The notes: generated from the letters alone by a model not told the origin. Numbered from the stretch's first letter, positions 17,257 to 26,531 are shown. The stretch: DNA of 64,000 nt from Kaistella polysaccharea (GCF_020410745.1 NZ_CP084528.1:1674001-1738000), one strand, 5' to 3'. Numbers and translations are program-made.

Positions 17257-17640
17257 ATGGTCATTATGGTAAAGAAAAAAACTCCAGTTATCCTCCTTCT
17301 CAGTTTCCTTCTGGTAGCAGGTTTGGTGTTTTATTTCTATTCACCTCGTAATTCACCCTTTTATCCAAGTTGTATTTTTAAAAGTTTCACGGGTTTAAGC
17401 TGTCCAGGTTGCGGTTCTCAACGGGCGTTTCATGAACTTCTCCATTTTAATTTTTCGGCCGCGTTTGCTTATAATCCCCTATTTATAGTGTCAATTCCGT
17501 ATGGTTTGGCGCTTTTCTTCTTAACGCAGACTTCTGCAGGACAAAAACTTCCCGCCATTTATAGGCTACTGGCCGGAAAAATAACATTACTGATTATTGG
17601 TTTGATAGTTTTAGCTTTCTTTATCTTCCGAAATTTATAA
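17257..17640 (+). CDS. DUF2752 membrane protein
   Basis: A 127-residue protein with about three transmembrane segments (residues 8-28, 60-80, 98-122). The defining DUF2752 block is CIFKSFTGLSCPGCGSQRAFHELLHFNF, with the CPGCGxxRA core. The family is widespread in Bacteroidota and its function is not known; the Cys-rich turn could bind a metal. The ATG at 17257 is used, although a second ATG at 17266 (MVKKKTP) is equally possible. It precedes the WG-repeat gene by 29 bases on the same strand. Confidence 0.85.
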   Translation: MVIMVKKKTPVILLLSFLLVAGLVFYFYSPRNSPFYPSCIFKSFTGLSCPGCGSQRAFHELLHFNFSAAFAYNPLFIVSIPYGLALFFLTQTSAGQKLPAIYRLLAGKITLLIIGLIVLAFFIFRNL

Positions 17641-17669
17641 ATGCTTATTTTTGGTCACGTTTTTGCAAA

Positions 17670-18428
17670 ATGATTATGATGAAAAATTATCTGAATTTAT
17701 TACTTCTCACCTTTTCCGTAACAATATTTGCACAGAAGCAAATGAGTTCTCTTAAAACCTCTCCTTCTACAACTACGCTAAAAAATACAAATTCAACACC
17801 GGAACTATCAAAGATCAATGATTCCGTCACCGCTTTAATTCCGTACAAAAAAGACGGAAATTTTGGTTTTATCAATCAGCGTGGAAAGATCATAATCCCA
17901 CCGATTTACAGCAATGTCGGCTTCTTCACTGAAGATTGTAACCTCCTGAATTCTCCTAATAGTAAAGCTAAAAAATTTGGAACTTCTGACTATGCATCCG
18001 TACGGCTTAATGGAAAAGATTACCGTATAAATAGGTTGGGGCGTCGTGTATATTATTTCAAAGACGAAGATTTGGGCAAATGCCAATCCGAATTTAGGGC
18101 ACAGCTTTTCCACGCATACATCATGAATTACGCTTACGGCATTATTGAAGATTCAAAATTTAAAAATCCTGCTGATTACAGAGATTTCACCATCTATCCA
18201 CAGTATGATTACCTTCATATCTTAGAAGGCGATGATTTGAAAAATCCAATGATTGTGGCGTCGCGTGGGAATAAATTCGGAATTATTGACATTAATAACA
18301 AGGTCATCGTCCCGTTCGAGTACAGCGATATCAAACGAAATTACAGTTGGAAACTTGCGCGTTTATTTGAAGTTACCAAAGATGGCGAACATTATTATTA
18401 CATCGATATCAACAACACGAGATATTAG
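17670..18428 (+). CDS. Secreted WG-repeat protein
   Basis: A 252-residue protein with a Sec signal peptide (NYLNLLLLTFSVTIFAQ) and at least two WG-type repeats: KKDGNFGFINQRGKIIIPPIYSNVGFF near residue 60 and SRGNKFGIIDINNKVIVPFEYSDIK near residue 200. WG repeats form beta-rich modules on exported proteins, often of unknown role. Three possible initiator Met codons lie close together (17670, 17676, 17679); the last two fit the signal peptide as well. The stop is 12 bases before the riboswitch promoter. Confidence 0.8.
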   Translation: MIMMKNYLNLLLLTFSVTIFAQKQMSSLKTSPSTTTLKNTNSTPELSKINDSVTALIPYKKDGNFGFINQRGKIIIPPIYSNVGFFTEDCNLLNSPNSKAKKFGTSDYASVRLNGKDYRINRLGRRVYYFKDEDLGKCQSEFRAQLFHAYIMNYAYGIIEDSKFKNPADYRDFTIYPQYDYLHILEGDDLKNPMIVASRGNKFGIIDINNKVIVPFEYSDIKRNYSWKLARLFEVTKDGEHYYYIDINNTRY

Positions 18429-18439
18429 GAAAAAATTTG

Positions 18440-18447
18440 TAGTTTTG
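18440..18447 (+). promoter_or_regulatory. -7 promoter element upstream of the TPP riboswitch
   Basis: TAGTTTTG matches TAnnTTTG. The predicted transcript start near 18453 lies just before the riboswitch. Confidence 0.45.
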
Positions 18448-18459
18448 CCATTAGAAATT

Positions 18460-18531
18460 AAAGGGGTGCTGTAAAAAGCTGAGATTATACCCAATGAACC
18501 TGGAACAGATAATGCTGTTTAGGGACAATTC
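18460..18531 (+). ncRNA. TPP riboswitch (THI element)
   Basis: The conserved thi-box bases appear in order: GGGGTGCT (18463-18470), GCTGAGATTATACCC (18478-18492), TGAACCTG, GATAATGC and AGGGA (18521-18525). It binds thiamine pyrophosphate and controls the TonB-dependent receptor whose ATG is at 18610. A possible expression platform is visible: AAAGGGGT (18460-18467) is complementary to ACCCCTTT (18574-18581), and this pairing would compete with the ligand-binding stem. Confidence 0.93.
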
Positions 18532-18609
18532 GACTCCATCAAAAATGTTGCTCGAAACCGTATAACAATCGATACCCCTTTTATTCAATTAATCTTAAAA
18601 ATTAAAAGA

Positions 18610-20727
18610 ATGAAAGGATTTATTATTTTTGGACTTATCGCAGGGCCATTCTACTTTGCACAAAACACCGTGCAGGATTCCCTTAAAACGAAGGAAATTG
18701 AAAGCATCAACTTTCTAAAACGACTTCCCGTCACCAAAGAAATCATCAACGTTGAAAAAGATTTAGGTTCAAAAAATCTCGGCCAGGATTTACCGATTTT
18801 ATTAAAGAACCAAATGTCTGTTATCTCAACTTCTGATGCTGGAAATGGAGTTGGTTACACTGGGTTTCGGATTCGGGGTGTTGGCGGAACAGCAATTAAT
18901 GTCATGATGAATGGCGTTCCCTACAATGATTCTGAAAGTCAGGGAACTTTTTTTGTTGATGTTCCAGATTTGGCCAGTTCAGCTTCACAGATAATTATTC
19001 AGCGCGGCGTAGGGACTTCTTCTAATGGAGTTTCAGCTTTTGGTGCAAGTGTAAATGTAATTTCAAAAGATCCTGAAAAACAATTTTATGTAAAATCAGA
19101 TAACGCTTATGGATCTTTCAATACGTATAAATATTCCGCAGAAATTGGAAGTGGAAAGTTTTGGAAAGACCGATTATCTTTAATGGGGCGATATACCAAA
19201 ATTCATTCTGATGGCTATATCGACCGCGCTTTTTCTGATTTAGATTCGTATAATTTCTCCGCACTATTTGAAGAGAATAAAACAAAAATTCGGTTATTGG
19301 CTTTCGGCGGAAAGGAAAAAACCTATCAAGCCTGGAATGGAATTGACAAAAAAACCTGGGAAAACAATCCAAAATTCAATTATTCTGGCGCGATCTACGA
19401 TGCAAATTGGGAAAAGATCGTCGGATTTTATGATAACGAAACCGACAATTACAGACAAAATCATTACCAATTACTGTGGGAACAAAACTTAAATGATCGC
19501 TGGAATCTAGAAACAACCTTTCATTACACGAAAGGAAAAGGATATTACGAAAATTACAAACAAGATGCGAAGTTTTCAAAATACAATTTACCAGACTTAA
19601 GCACTGATAATCAAATCATTAAAAGAACCGATTTCATCCGTAAAAAATGGTTGGATAATGATTTCTATGGCGGCGTTTCTACACTTTATGGAAAGTTTGA
19701 AAGTCTAGATTTGAACTTTGGAATCGTCGCGAATCAATATGAAGGCAAACATTACGGAAATGTTTCTGGCGTTTATTATCCCGAATTTAACGAACATGAG
19801 TATTACAGAAATAAATCTGTAAAAAATGAGTTTGCAGGTTTTGCAAAAGCAATTGTAAAACTCAATCAAGTCGAACTCTATGGCGATTTGCAACTTAGAA
19901 ACATTAATTACGATACTGAAATTATTCAGCAAGGTGATGATGAAGGTGCAGACCTCAATAAAAACTGGCTGTTTTTTAATCCAAAAATTGGCGCTAATTA
20001 TAAAATTAATTCCGGGAAATTATTCGTTTCCTATGCGCACGCGCATCGGGAACCGAATCGTGACGACCTTTTCGCAAATCCGGAAATTCAACCTGAAAAG
20101 CTACACGATTTTGAAGCTGGTTTAGAAAAATCATTTGGAAAAGTTTCGTTCACAACTAATTTATATTATATGAATTATGTGAATCAATTGGTTTTGAACG
20201 GCCAGATTAATGACATTGGCGAATTCATCAGAGTTAATTCCGGAAAGAGTTATCGACTCGGAATTGAATTTGGTGCTTTGGCAAAACTTTCTGACCAGTG
20301 GAATATCTCGGGAAACTTTACCTTTAGTAAGAACGAAAACAAAGACTTTAAAAATGAAACCGAAAGTGGATTTGATAACCTCGGAAATACTCCAATTTCA
20401 TTTTCCCCAAATTACATGGGAAATGTTTTGGTCAATTATTCGCTAGCGAATAATTTCAGTTTATCAATTCAGAATCAATATGTTGGAAGCCAATACTTAG
20501 ACAACACCAATAATGAAGACTTAAGACTTAACAGTTATTTTTTGACCGACTTTAATGCGAAATATTCTTTAAACTTAGGACGAACTGAAGTTGACTTTAA
20601 ATTATTAGTTAATAATATTTTTAATAAAAAGTACGTCAATAATGGTTTTGTTTATGATCAAAATCCGTTCTATTTTTCCCAGGCTGGGACAAATTTTATG
20701 TTTGGTATGTCCTTTAAAATAAAGTAG
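18610..20727 (+). CDS. TonB-dependent outer-membrane receptor, probable thiamine uptake
   Basis: A 705-residue outer-membrane transporter: signal peptide (MKGFIIFGLIAGPFYFAQ), plug domain (residues about 35-150: GVGYTGFRIRGVGGTAINVMMNGVPYNDSESQGTFF, DLASSASQIIIQRGVGTSSNGVSAFGASVNVISK) and a 22-strand-type barrel ending in TNFMFGMSFKIK. The TPP riboswitch directly upstream predicts uptake of thiamine or a derivative, powered by TonB-ExbBD. Known Bacteroidota THI regulons contain such a receptor, often beside pnuT; no pnuT follows here. The transported compound is inferred from regulation. Confidence 0.9.
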   Translation: MKGFIIFGLIAGPFYFAQNTVQDSLKTKEIESINFLKRLPVTKEIINVEKDLGSKNLGQDLPILLKNQMSVISTSDAGNGVGYTGFRIRGVGGTAINVMMNGVPYNDSESQGTFFVDVPDLASSASQIIIQRGVGTSSNGVSAFGASVNVISKDPEKQFYVKSDNAYGSFNTYKYSAEIGSGKFWKDRLSLMGRYTKIHSDGYIDRAFSDLDSYNFSALFEENKTKIRLLAFGGKEKTYQAWNGIDKKTWENNPKFNYSGAIYDANWEKIVGFYDNETDNYRQNHYQLLWEQNLNDRWNLETTFHYTKGKGYYENYKQDAKFSKYNLPDLSTDNQIIKRTDFIRKKWLDNDFYGGVSTLYGKFESLDLNFGIVANQYEGKHYGNVSGVYYPEFNEHEYYRNKSVKNEFAGFAKAIVKLNQVELYGDLQLRNINYDTEIIQQGDDEGADLNKNWLFFNPKIGANYKINSGKLFVSYAHAHREPNRDDLFANPEIQPEKLHDFEAGLEKSFGKVSFTTNLYYMNYVNQLVLNGQINDIGEFIRVNSGKSYRLGIEFGALAKLSDQWNISGNFTFSKNENKDFKNETESGFDNLGNTPISFSPNYMGNVLVNYSLANNFSLSIQNQYVGSQYLDNTNNEDLRLNSYFLTDFNAKYSLNLGRTEVDFKLLVNNIFNKKYVNNGFVYDQNPFYFSQAGTNFMFGMSFKIK

Positions 20728-20821
20728 AAATGAACGATTTATTGTAGCAATTTGTATTTTGAATGGCTTGGGTTGAATTTTTAGCGGTCTTTTTTATTTG
20801 CATTACATGATACAAAAAACA

Positions 20822-20829
20822 TAAATTTG
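20822..20829 (+). promoter_or_regulatory. -7 promoter element abutting the HU-domain gene
   Basis: TAAATTTG with only 6 bases before the ATG at 20836, implying a near-leaderless transcript. Confidence 0.5.
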
Positions 20830-20835
20830 CCCTAT

Positions 20836-21594
20836 ATGAATTTTTCTCATCTTCTTCTCGAATTTTTAAAGAAAAAAGGCAGTGTTTCCGTTGCCGGTTT
20901 TGGCACATTTTATCTCCATACAATCAATGCGACATTCGATGAAGACGGGAAAAATATTTTACCACCAGGAAACGAAATTGCTTTTGACTCCTCTAAAAGT
21001 GAAAACCACGATGAATTTTTATGCTTTTTAGCTGACCAAAAAAATATCGGCAAAGAAGAAGCCGAAAAGGAAATTGCGAAGCAGGTTACGTACTGGAATT
21101 CTGCCCTCGAAAAAAATCATAAAGTAGAAGTCGAGAATTTAGGATCGTTTTATCTTGAAGACAGCAAACTTATCTTTTCCGGAAACCGTCTCGAAAATCT
21201 TTCGCCAGCTTTTTTCGGTTTGGAAGAAATAAATATTTCAGAAATAAAAAAAGGATCCAGAACTCGACGTAAACCTTACACATTTGTTAGGATACTTGCG
21301 TGGCTTCTACCCTTAGGTTTGTTAGCATCAGGACTTACGTACGTGGGACTTGCAAGACCTGAAATTGTTTTCGGTAAAAAATCTATCCTTACAGAACCGC
21401 CGCAAAAAGACGCCCTTATTGTAAATAAAGACAGGTTAAAATCCGATTCAATAAATACGGTTTTTGAGAGTGATTCAATTATAAAAGATTCCATTATACC
21501 CGTTCTGCCTCCAGTAAAAACTGCCAAAAAATGGACATCCAAATCATATAAAAAAAATAAATGGAAAAAATCAAAAAAGCGTCAGAATCGTTAA
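20836..21594 (+). CDS. HU-domain (CCDC81-type) membrane protein
   Basis: A 252-residue protein. The N-terminal half contains two HU/CCDC81-like segments (NFSHLLLEFLKKKGSVSVAGFGTFYLHTIN and VTYWNSALEKNHKVEVENLGSFYLEDSKLIFSG). One transmembrane helix follows (ILAWLLPLGLLASGLTYVGLA), then a short tail that ends in a very basic stretch of lysines. Related Bacteroidota proteins often carry a C-terminal SPOR domain that binds peptidoglycan; it is missing here. ATG 20836 was chosen over TTG 20827, which lies inside the -7 element. The 3' end overlaps the thioesterase gene by 34 bases. Confidence 0.8.
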   Translation: MNFSHLLLEFLKKKGSVSVAGFGTFYLHTINATFDEDGKNILPPGNEIAFDSSKSENHDEFLCFLADQKNIGKEEAEKEIAKQVTYWNSALEKNHKVEVENLGSFYLEDSKLIFSGNRLENLSPAFFGLEEINISEIKKGSRTRRKPYTFVRILAWLLPLGLLASGLTYVGLARPEIVFGKKSILTEPPQKDALIVNKDRLKSDSINTVFESDSIIKDSIIPVLPPVKTAKKWTSKSYKKNKWKKSKKRQNR

Positions 21595-22079
21595 CAATCA
21601 TGACCAATATCGTTTTACCGAACGAAACAAATTCTTTACGAAACTTGTTTGGTGGTGAACTCTTAGCAAAAATGGACCGTTGTGCATCAATTTCTGCAGC
21701 GAGACATTGCGAAAGACGGGTTGTAACCGCTTCTGTAAATCACGTTTCTTTTGATCATCCGATTCCCGAAGGTGGTATTGTAGTTTTAGAATCAAAAGTT
21801 TCACGTGCTTTTTCTACTTCTATGGAGATTTATGTTGATGTTTGGCTGGATGATCCCATCAATCAGAAGAAAATTCACACCAATTCTGGCATTTATACTT
21901 TTGTTGCAGTTGATGAATATAACCGACCTATTCCTATTCCTAAAATGGAACCAGAATCTGCAGACGAGATAGAAAGGTTTGATGCGGCACTTCGCAGAAA
22001 GGAACTTTCCCTCATTCTTTCTGGCCGTATGAAAGCAGCCGATTCCATCGAATTAAAAAAACTTTTCGGGTCGAATTAA
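21561..22079 (+). CDS. Acyl-CoA thioesterase (hotdog fold)
   Basis: A 172-residue hotdog-fold protein of the YciA/BFIT-like acyl-CoA hydrolase family. Seen: IVLPNETNSLRNLFGGELLAKMDRCASISAARHC, VVTASVNHVSFDHPIPEGGIVVLESKV. The asparagine/aspartate-rich NxLxxLFGG motif is the active-site helix start of this group. The start at 21561 is supported because the conserved ESLTIMTNIVLPNETN segment requires it, although it makes a 34-base overlap with the HU-domain gene. It hydrolyses acyl-CoA to free acid and CoA; the chain length preference is unknown. Confidence 0.88.
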   Translation: MEKIKKASESLTIMTNIVLPNETNSLRNLFGGELLAKMDRCASISAARHCERRVVTASVNHVSFDHPIPEGGIVVLESKVSRAFSTSMEIYVDVWLDDPINQKKIHTNSGIYTFVAVDEYNRPIPIPKMEPESADEIERFDAALRRKELSLILSGRMKAADSIELKKLFGSN

Positions 22080-22092
22080 ATAAAACGTTCTC

Positions 22093-23028
22093 ATGAAAAT
22101 TTTACTTTTAGATAAAAACCATCCCTTAATAACGGAACAGCTTTCTAAAAAAGGTTTTGTCTTAGAGGAAGATTTCACGTCGACTTACGAAGAAGTGTTG
22201 ACTAAAATTCCGAATTACGAGGGTATCATTATAAGAAGTCGTATTCCGCTGGATGAGAATTTTTTAAAACACGCCACCAACTTGAAATTTATCGCAAGAG
22301 TCGGCGCCGGTATGGAAAACATCGATGGAGAATTTGCAAAAAAAATGAATATTGCACTCATCAGTTCGCCGGAAGGAAACCGTGATGCAGTCGCAGAACA
22401 AGTTCTGGGAATGCTTCTCGTTTTGATGAACCGTTTATTTATTTCCGCAAACGAAGTAAAAAATGGAATCTGGAGACGTGAAGAAAATCGTGGCGAAGAA
22501 TTGCTAGGCAAAACTGTTGGTCTCATCGGCTACGGAAATATGGGAAAAGCAGTGGCGAAAAGACTTTCAGGTTTTGGCTGCACCGTTATTTTTCATGATA
22601 TATTACCGAATATTGGTGATGAGTTTGCCACCCAACTTTCTTTGGTAGATTTAAAAAAAGAAGCAGATATTATTAGTATTCACCTTCCGATTACGGATGA
22701 AACGCACTATATCATTGATGAAACATTTATTAATGATGTGAAAAAGAATTTTTATTTCGTGAACACAGCACGCGGTAAAAATGTAAAAACTAAAGATTTA
22801 GTTGGAGCTTTAAAATCTGGAAAAGTAAAAGGTGCTGCTCTTGATGTTTTGGAATACGAAAAATCCTCTTTCGAAAAATTAGAAACTGAAAATTCTGACT
22901 TAAGCTATTTACTTCATTCTGAGAAGGTTCTCCTCACACCTCATATCGCTGGCTGGACCGTAGAAAGCAAAGAAAAACTGGCGCAAGTTATTGTAGATAA
23001 AATTTTAGTCCAATTTCCTCAATCTTAA
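22093..23028 (+). CDS. D-isomer 2-hydroxyacid dehydrogenase (SerA-like, ACT-less)
   Basis: A 311-residue NAD-dependent dehydrogenase. The Rossmann motif is GLIGYGNMGKAVAKRL, and the catalytic residues lie in FVNTARGKNV (Arg), ALDVLEYEKS (Glu) and LTPHIAGWTVE (His). The length is that of the catalytic plus nucleotide-binding domains only; no ACT regulatory domain is present, so it may be a phosphoglycerate dehydrogenase-like enzyme without serine feedback or act on another 2-keto acid. It follows the thioesterase by 13 bases. Confidence 0.88.
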   Translation: MKILLLDKNHPLITEQLSKKGFVLEEDFTSTYEEVLTKIPNYEGIIIRSRIPLDENFLKHATNLKFIARVGAGMENIDGEFAKKMNIALISSPEGNRDAVAEQVLGMLLVLMNRLFISANEVKNGIWRREENRGEELLGKTVGLIGYGNMGKAVAKRLSGFGCTVIFHDILPNIGDEFATQLSLVDLKKEADIISIHLPITDETHYIIDETFINDVKKNFYFVNTARGKNVKTKDLVGALKSGKVKGAALDVLEYEKSSFEKLETENSDLSYLLHSEKVLLTPHIAGWTVESKEKLAQVIVDKILVQFPQS

Positions 23029-23064
23029 CAAATGTTTATGACTTCGGTCTTAAGAAATTTTGCC

Positions 23065-23091
23065 AAAATCCCTTATATTGCGGGGATTTTT
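23065..23091 (+). terminator. Terminator after the 2-hydroxyacid dehydrogenase gene
   Basis: AAAATCCC (23065-23072) pairs with GGGATTTT (23083-23090), followed by T. It sits 36 bases after the stop. Confidence 0.6.
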
Positions 23092-23111
23092 CAAGTCAAA
23101 ATCTTCTTTAA

Positions 23112-24371
23112 ATGAAATTTTTACACGCTTTCTTTTATATCCTTTTTCTTTCAACTGCAGTAATTTCCTGTAAAAAAGAAAACTCCACCAAACCAAGTCA
23201 AAAAACATCTTTACCAAATTTCGGAAATGTAGATGTGGATCACATCTTTAAACGAAAAGATGGAAAGCTTGAAAACAAAGATTCAATCGTTGCTGTTCTG
23301 GATCGATATTATAAAAAAGTGTGGGAAAAAGGCGATTTATGGGGCGGTTTTCTCGTTGCGAAAGGCGATGAAATTCTCTATGAAGGTTACCGCGGATATG
23401 CACAAGATAACAATCAGGAACCAATTAATGATACCGTCGCACTTCATGTAGCTTCCGTTTCTAAAACACTTACAGCGATGGCGACTTTGAAATTGGTTGA
23501 AGCCGGACAATTAAAGTTGGATGATCCGCTGACTAAATTTTTTCCGAATTTCCCTTATCCAAAAGTGACAGTTTTCACCCTGTTAAGTCAACGAAGTGGC
23601 CTGCCAAAATATGAATATTTTATCGAGAAAATTAAGCCACAACCTGTTGAATTATCAAAGGAATACTTGACGAATAAAGATATTTTAAATATGCTGATTC
23701 GGTACAAACCTGATCTTTCCCGCGAGACCGATACCGGATTTATGTACTGCAATACTAATTTTGCACTTCTTGCACTTCTGATTGAAGATATTACAAAAAC
23801 TCCTTTTCCGAAAGCGATGGATGAAATGATTTTCCAACCTTTAAAAATGGAACATACTTATATATTAGAAGAAAAAGATATGGAACGCTCGGCAAAGTCA
23901 TTTTACCAGCGCGGACCGCGAGTTTACCCATACGATCGTCTCGACTTAATATATGGAGATAAGAATGTATACACGACACCGCGAGATTTACTTAATTTTT
24001 CTAAAGCGCTCTTCGCCAAAAATTTCTTACGTACAGATTTGAAAGAATTGATATTTCAGCCGTACAGCAACGAAAGACCAGGAATTAATAATTATGGATT
24101 GGGCTTTCGTATGAAAGTTTTCAGCGAAGATGAAAAACTTACCTATCACAACGGTTGGTGGCACGGCACGAACTCGGTATTTGGCCATCTATTAAAATCC
24201 CAAGTGACCATTATCGCAATAGGAAATAAATATTCTCCCCGCATTTATTCGGCACTTGCATTATCTGGACTTTTTGAAAATTTTCCGTATGAGACGGCGA
24301 AATTTCAAAAAGAATTAAATGAGACCGATACTTTAAAGCAAAATTTGAACAACGACGCGTACAGTGAATAA
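23112..24371 (+). CDS. Serine hydrolase (class C beta-lactamase fold), lipoprotein
   Basis: A 419-residue exported enzyme. The signal peptide ends in the lipobox TAVISC with lipidated C20, so it is a LspA substrate anchored in the membrane. The beta-lactamase/transpeptidase motifs are SVSK (S115 to K118), YCN (MYCNTNF) and HNG (YHNGWWHG, in place of KTG). The family includes esterases, D-aminopeptidases and penicillin-recognising hydrolases; the HNG variant is common in the esterase-like members. No antibiotic-resistance role should be assumed. Confidence 0.87.
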   Translation: MKFLHAFFYILFLSTAVISCKKENSTKPSQKTSLPNFGNVDVDHIFKRKDGKLENKDSIVAVLDRYYKKVWEKGDLWGGFLVAKGDEILYEGYRGYAQDNNQEPINDTVALHVASVSKTLTAMATLKLVEAGQLKLDDPLTKFFPNFPYPKVTVFTLLSQRSGLPKYEYFIEKIKPQPVELSKEYLTNKDILNMLIRYKPDLSRETDTGFMYCNTNFALLALLIEDITKTPFPKAMDEMIFQPLKMEHTYILEEKDMERSAKSFYQRGPRVYPYDRLDLIYGDKNVYTTPRDLLNFSKALFAKNFLRTDLKELIFQPYSNERPGINNYGLGFRMKVFSEDEKLTYHNGWWHGTNSVFGHLLKSQVTIIAIGNKYSPRIYSALALSGLFENFPYETAKFQKELNETDTLKQNLNNDAYSE

Positions 24372-24377
24372 ATTTGT

Positions 24378-24385
24378 TAATTTTG
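24378..24385 (+). promoter_or_regulatory. -7 promoter element abutting the Ig-like lipoprotein gene
   Basis: TAATTTTG with 5 bases before the ATG at 24391. It overlaps no coding sequence except the unused GTG extension. Confidence 0.45.
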
Positions 24386-24390
24386 CAGAA

Positions 24391-26076
24391 ATGCGTCTCA
24401 TGAGAAGATTTCTATTCCTCGTCATCATCAGCTTTCTTTTCGCTTCTTGCGCGCGAGTTGGTTCGCCAGTTGGTGGGTCCAGAGACAGTATTCCACCGCA
24501 AGTCACGGGCAGTAATATTGATAGTCCAAGAACAAACGTGTCGAGAAATATTAAAGAACTGCGCATCGATTTCGATGAATATATCAATTTAAAAGAAATC
24601 AATCGGCAGCTTATTATTTCGCCGCCTATAAAAAAAATCTCAAAAATACTTCCTTCAGGTATCGCCAATAAATTTTTATTGATCAAATGGGACGATACTT
24701 TACAGGAAAACACCACTTATAATTTTAATTTCGGAAATGCCATCGTAGATCACAATGAAGGAAATGCCTTAGCATACTATAATTTTGCCTTTTCTACGGG
24801 TGATAAAATCGATAGTTTATTTATCAGCGGAGAAGTGAAAAAGATTTTTACTGAAAAAGAAAATAAATCCGAGGAAAAGAATGTTGTTGTTGGTCTTTAT
24901 CAGCAGAAAGATTCTATGGATTATCGCCAGAAGCCATACTACATAACAATGGCTGATCCAGACGGGTATTTCGAACTGAATTATCTATCTCCCGGAAAAT
25001 ATACCGTTTTGGCTTTTGAAGACAGTAATTCGAATTCGGTTTTTGATATCGGTAAAGAAAAGGTAGCATTTTTAAAAGAAGATATTAATCTAGATAAAAG
25101 TATTTCGGGACTTCAGCTAAATCTTGTTCCTTCTAAAAAAAGCAATAAATATTTAGAAATGGCGGAAATTCCAGGTGGAATTCTGATGACTTTTGAAGGA
25201 AATCCAGAGAAAGTAGAGGTTTTACCTTTAAATGAAAAGCTAAAAGAATATAAAATTACGCACGCACCAAAATCAGATTCTGTTTTTGTGTGGTTTAATG
25301 CAAAGCAGCAAAATATTGGTATAGATGCTAATGAAAATCTAAAATTCAGTTATGATAATGGAATTAAACAGGATACTGTTTCTGTTTTTTACCGCTATAA
25401 CACGAAAAATGAAATGACGCTCGGGAATGCACGTGGCAACTTATTACCTCCGCAAAAAGATTTCGTCATTCGCAGCAATCATTATATTAATGAAATTACG
25501 CGCGATAACTGGACATTTGTTTCAGACAGTCTTCAGCAGAATTTTACGGCTGAAATATCGAAAGAAAATCCATTTGAAATTAAAATTAAATCAGATTTTA
25601 AGGAAGGTAAAAAATATTCTTTGACCATTCCCAAAGAATCCGTTTCTTCTTTTTTCGAAAAAAATGAAAAATCATATCGTTTTGATTTTGAAACCGACAA
25701 AACTGAAAATTACGGCGATCTTTCCCTTACATTGATCAACGCACCAGCTCAAAAATTCTGGACGGAACTTGTAAATCCAAGTGGTGAAGTTGCTTACTCG
25801 AAATATGGAACAGATTCTTCAATCAACTTCAAAGGTTTAAAACCGGGGAAATATGAACTTCGAATTTTGGTGGATGAAAATGAAAACGGCATTTGGGACG
25901 CTGCCGATTTTGCGAACACCATTTTTTCTGAACCGGTTTATACTTTTGAAAAAGTAGTTGAAGCACGACCGTTGTGGGAAATCAGAGAAACTTGGACGCT
26001 GCCAACAATTGCCGAACCAGAAAGTACGGAAGTTCAGATTAAAAAGCCAGAAAAGCTCAATGTAAAACAACCATGA
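24391..26076 (+). CDS. Ig-like (Big_5) domain lipoprotein
   Basis: A 561-residue exported protein with lipobox LFASC within the first 25 residues. The N-terminal mature part (GSPVGGSRDSIPPQVTGSNIDSPRTN, then IDFDEYINLKEI, NTTYNFNFGNAIVDHNEGN) is the Ig-like Big_5 module found at the start of many Bacteroidota surface proteins. A SdrD-like or carboxypeptidase-regulatory-like fold follows (FELNYLSPGKYTVLAFEDSNSNSVFD; again near residue 510, INFKGLKPGKYELRILVDENENGIWD). The longer GTG start at 24364 was rejected because the -7 element lies between. The 3' end overlaps the next gene by 4 bases. Confidence 0.82.
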   Translation: MRLMRRFLFLVIISFLFASCARVGSPVGGSRDSIPPQVTGSNIDSPRTNVSRNIKELRIDFDEYINLKEINRQLIISPPIKKISKILPSGIANKFLLIKWDDTLQENTTYNFNFGNAIVDHNEGNALAYYNFAFSTGDKIDSLFISGEVKKIFTEKENKSEEKNVVVGLYQQKDSMDYRQKPYYITMADPDGYFELNYLSPGKYTVLAFEDSNSNSVFDIGKEKVAFLKEDINLDKSISGLQLNLVPSKKSNKYLEMAEIPGGILMTFEGNPEKVEVLPLNEKLKEYKITHAPKSDSVFVWFNAKQQNIGIDANENLKFSYDNGIKQDTVSVFYRYNTKNEMTLGNARGNLLPPQKDFVIRSNHYINEITRDNWTFVSDSLQQNFTAEISKENPFEIKIKSDFKEGKKYSLTIPKESVSSFFEKNEKSYRFDFETDKTENYGDLSLTLINAPAQKFWTELVNPSGEVAYSKYGTDSSINFKGLKPGKYELRILVDENENGIWDAADFANTIFSEPVYTFEKVVEARPLWEIRETWTLPTIAEPESTEVQIKKPEKLNVKQP

Positions 26077-26531
26077 AAATTTTTTCTACCATCGTTTACT
26101 GGTTTCTTATCGTAATCGCGCTGATTCAATTTATTCCCGTAAACAGAACGAATAAGCCCGTTGATTCTAAGGCTAACTTTGTAAATATTTATAGCACTCC
26201 AAGGAACGTTCAACAAATTCTTAAAAAGGCATGTTACGACTGTCATTCCAACGAAACGGTTTATCCAGATTATGCGTATGTGGCGCCGATTTCCTGGTCA
26301 ATTAAAAATCATGTAAATGAAGGTCGGGTTCATCTCAATCTTTCGGAGTGGGGAAATTTGAATAAAGAATTAAAGAAAGGAATGCTGGAAAAGTCCATCC
26401 ATTCTATAAAAGATTACACGATGCCAATGCCGGGATATATTTCTAAACATCCTGCAGCGAATTTAACAAAGGCCGAGCGTGTTTTACTTTCTGATTATTT
26501 CGATACTATTTTAAAGACAAAAAACTATTAA
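26073..26531 (+). CDS. Haem-binding domain protein (single CxxCH)
   Basis: A 152-residue membrane-anchored protein with one N-terminal hydrophobic helix (FSTIVYWFLIVIALIQFIPV) and the c-type haem motif CYDCHSNE near residue 53. The arrangement KKACYDCHSNETVYPDYAYVAPISWSIKNHVNEGR is that of the Bacteroidota Haem_bd domain. It probably faces the periplasm and carries one haem c; no oxidase gene is coupled to it. The ATG overlaps the preceding stop (ATGA), so the two are translationally coupled. Confidence 0.87.
   Translation: MKIFSTIVYWFLIVIALIQFIPVNRTNKPVDSKANFVNIYSTPRNVQQILKKACYDCHSNETVYPDYAYVAPISWSIKNHVNEGRVHLNLSEWGNLNKELKKGMLEKSIHSIKDYTMPMPGYISKHPAANLTKAERVLLSDYFDTILKTKNY

Noticed and set aside
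17100..17351. Open frame of 83 codons overlapping the DUF2752 gene
   Set aside because: AT-rich composition, no family features; it covers the aconitase promoter and runs out of frame through DUF2752.
23112..24371. Beta-lactamase resistance gene
   Set aside because: The fold and SxxK are shared by many esterases and peptidases; the third motif is HNG and the protein is a lipoprotein without resistance context.
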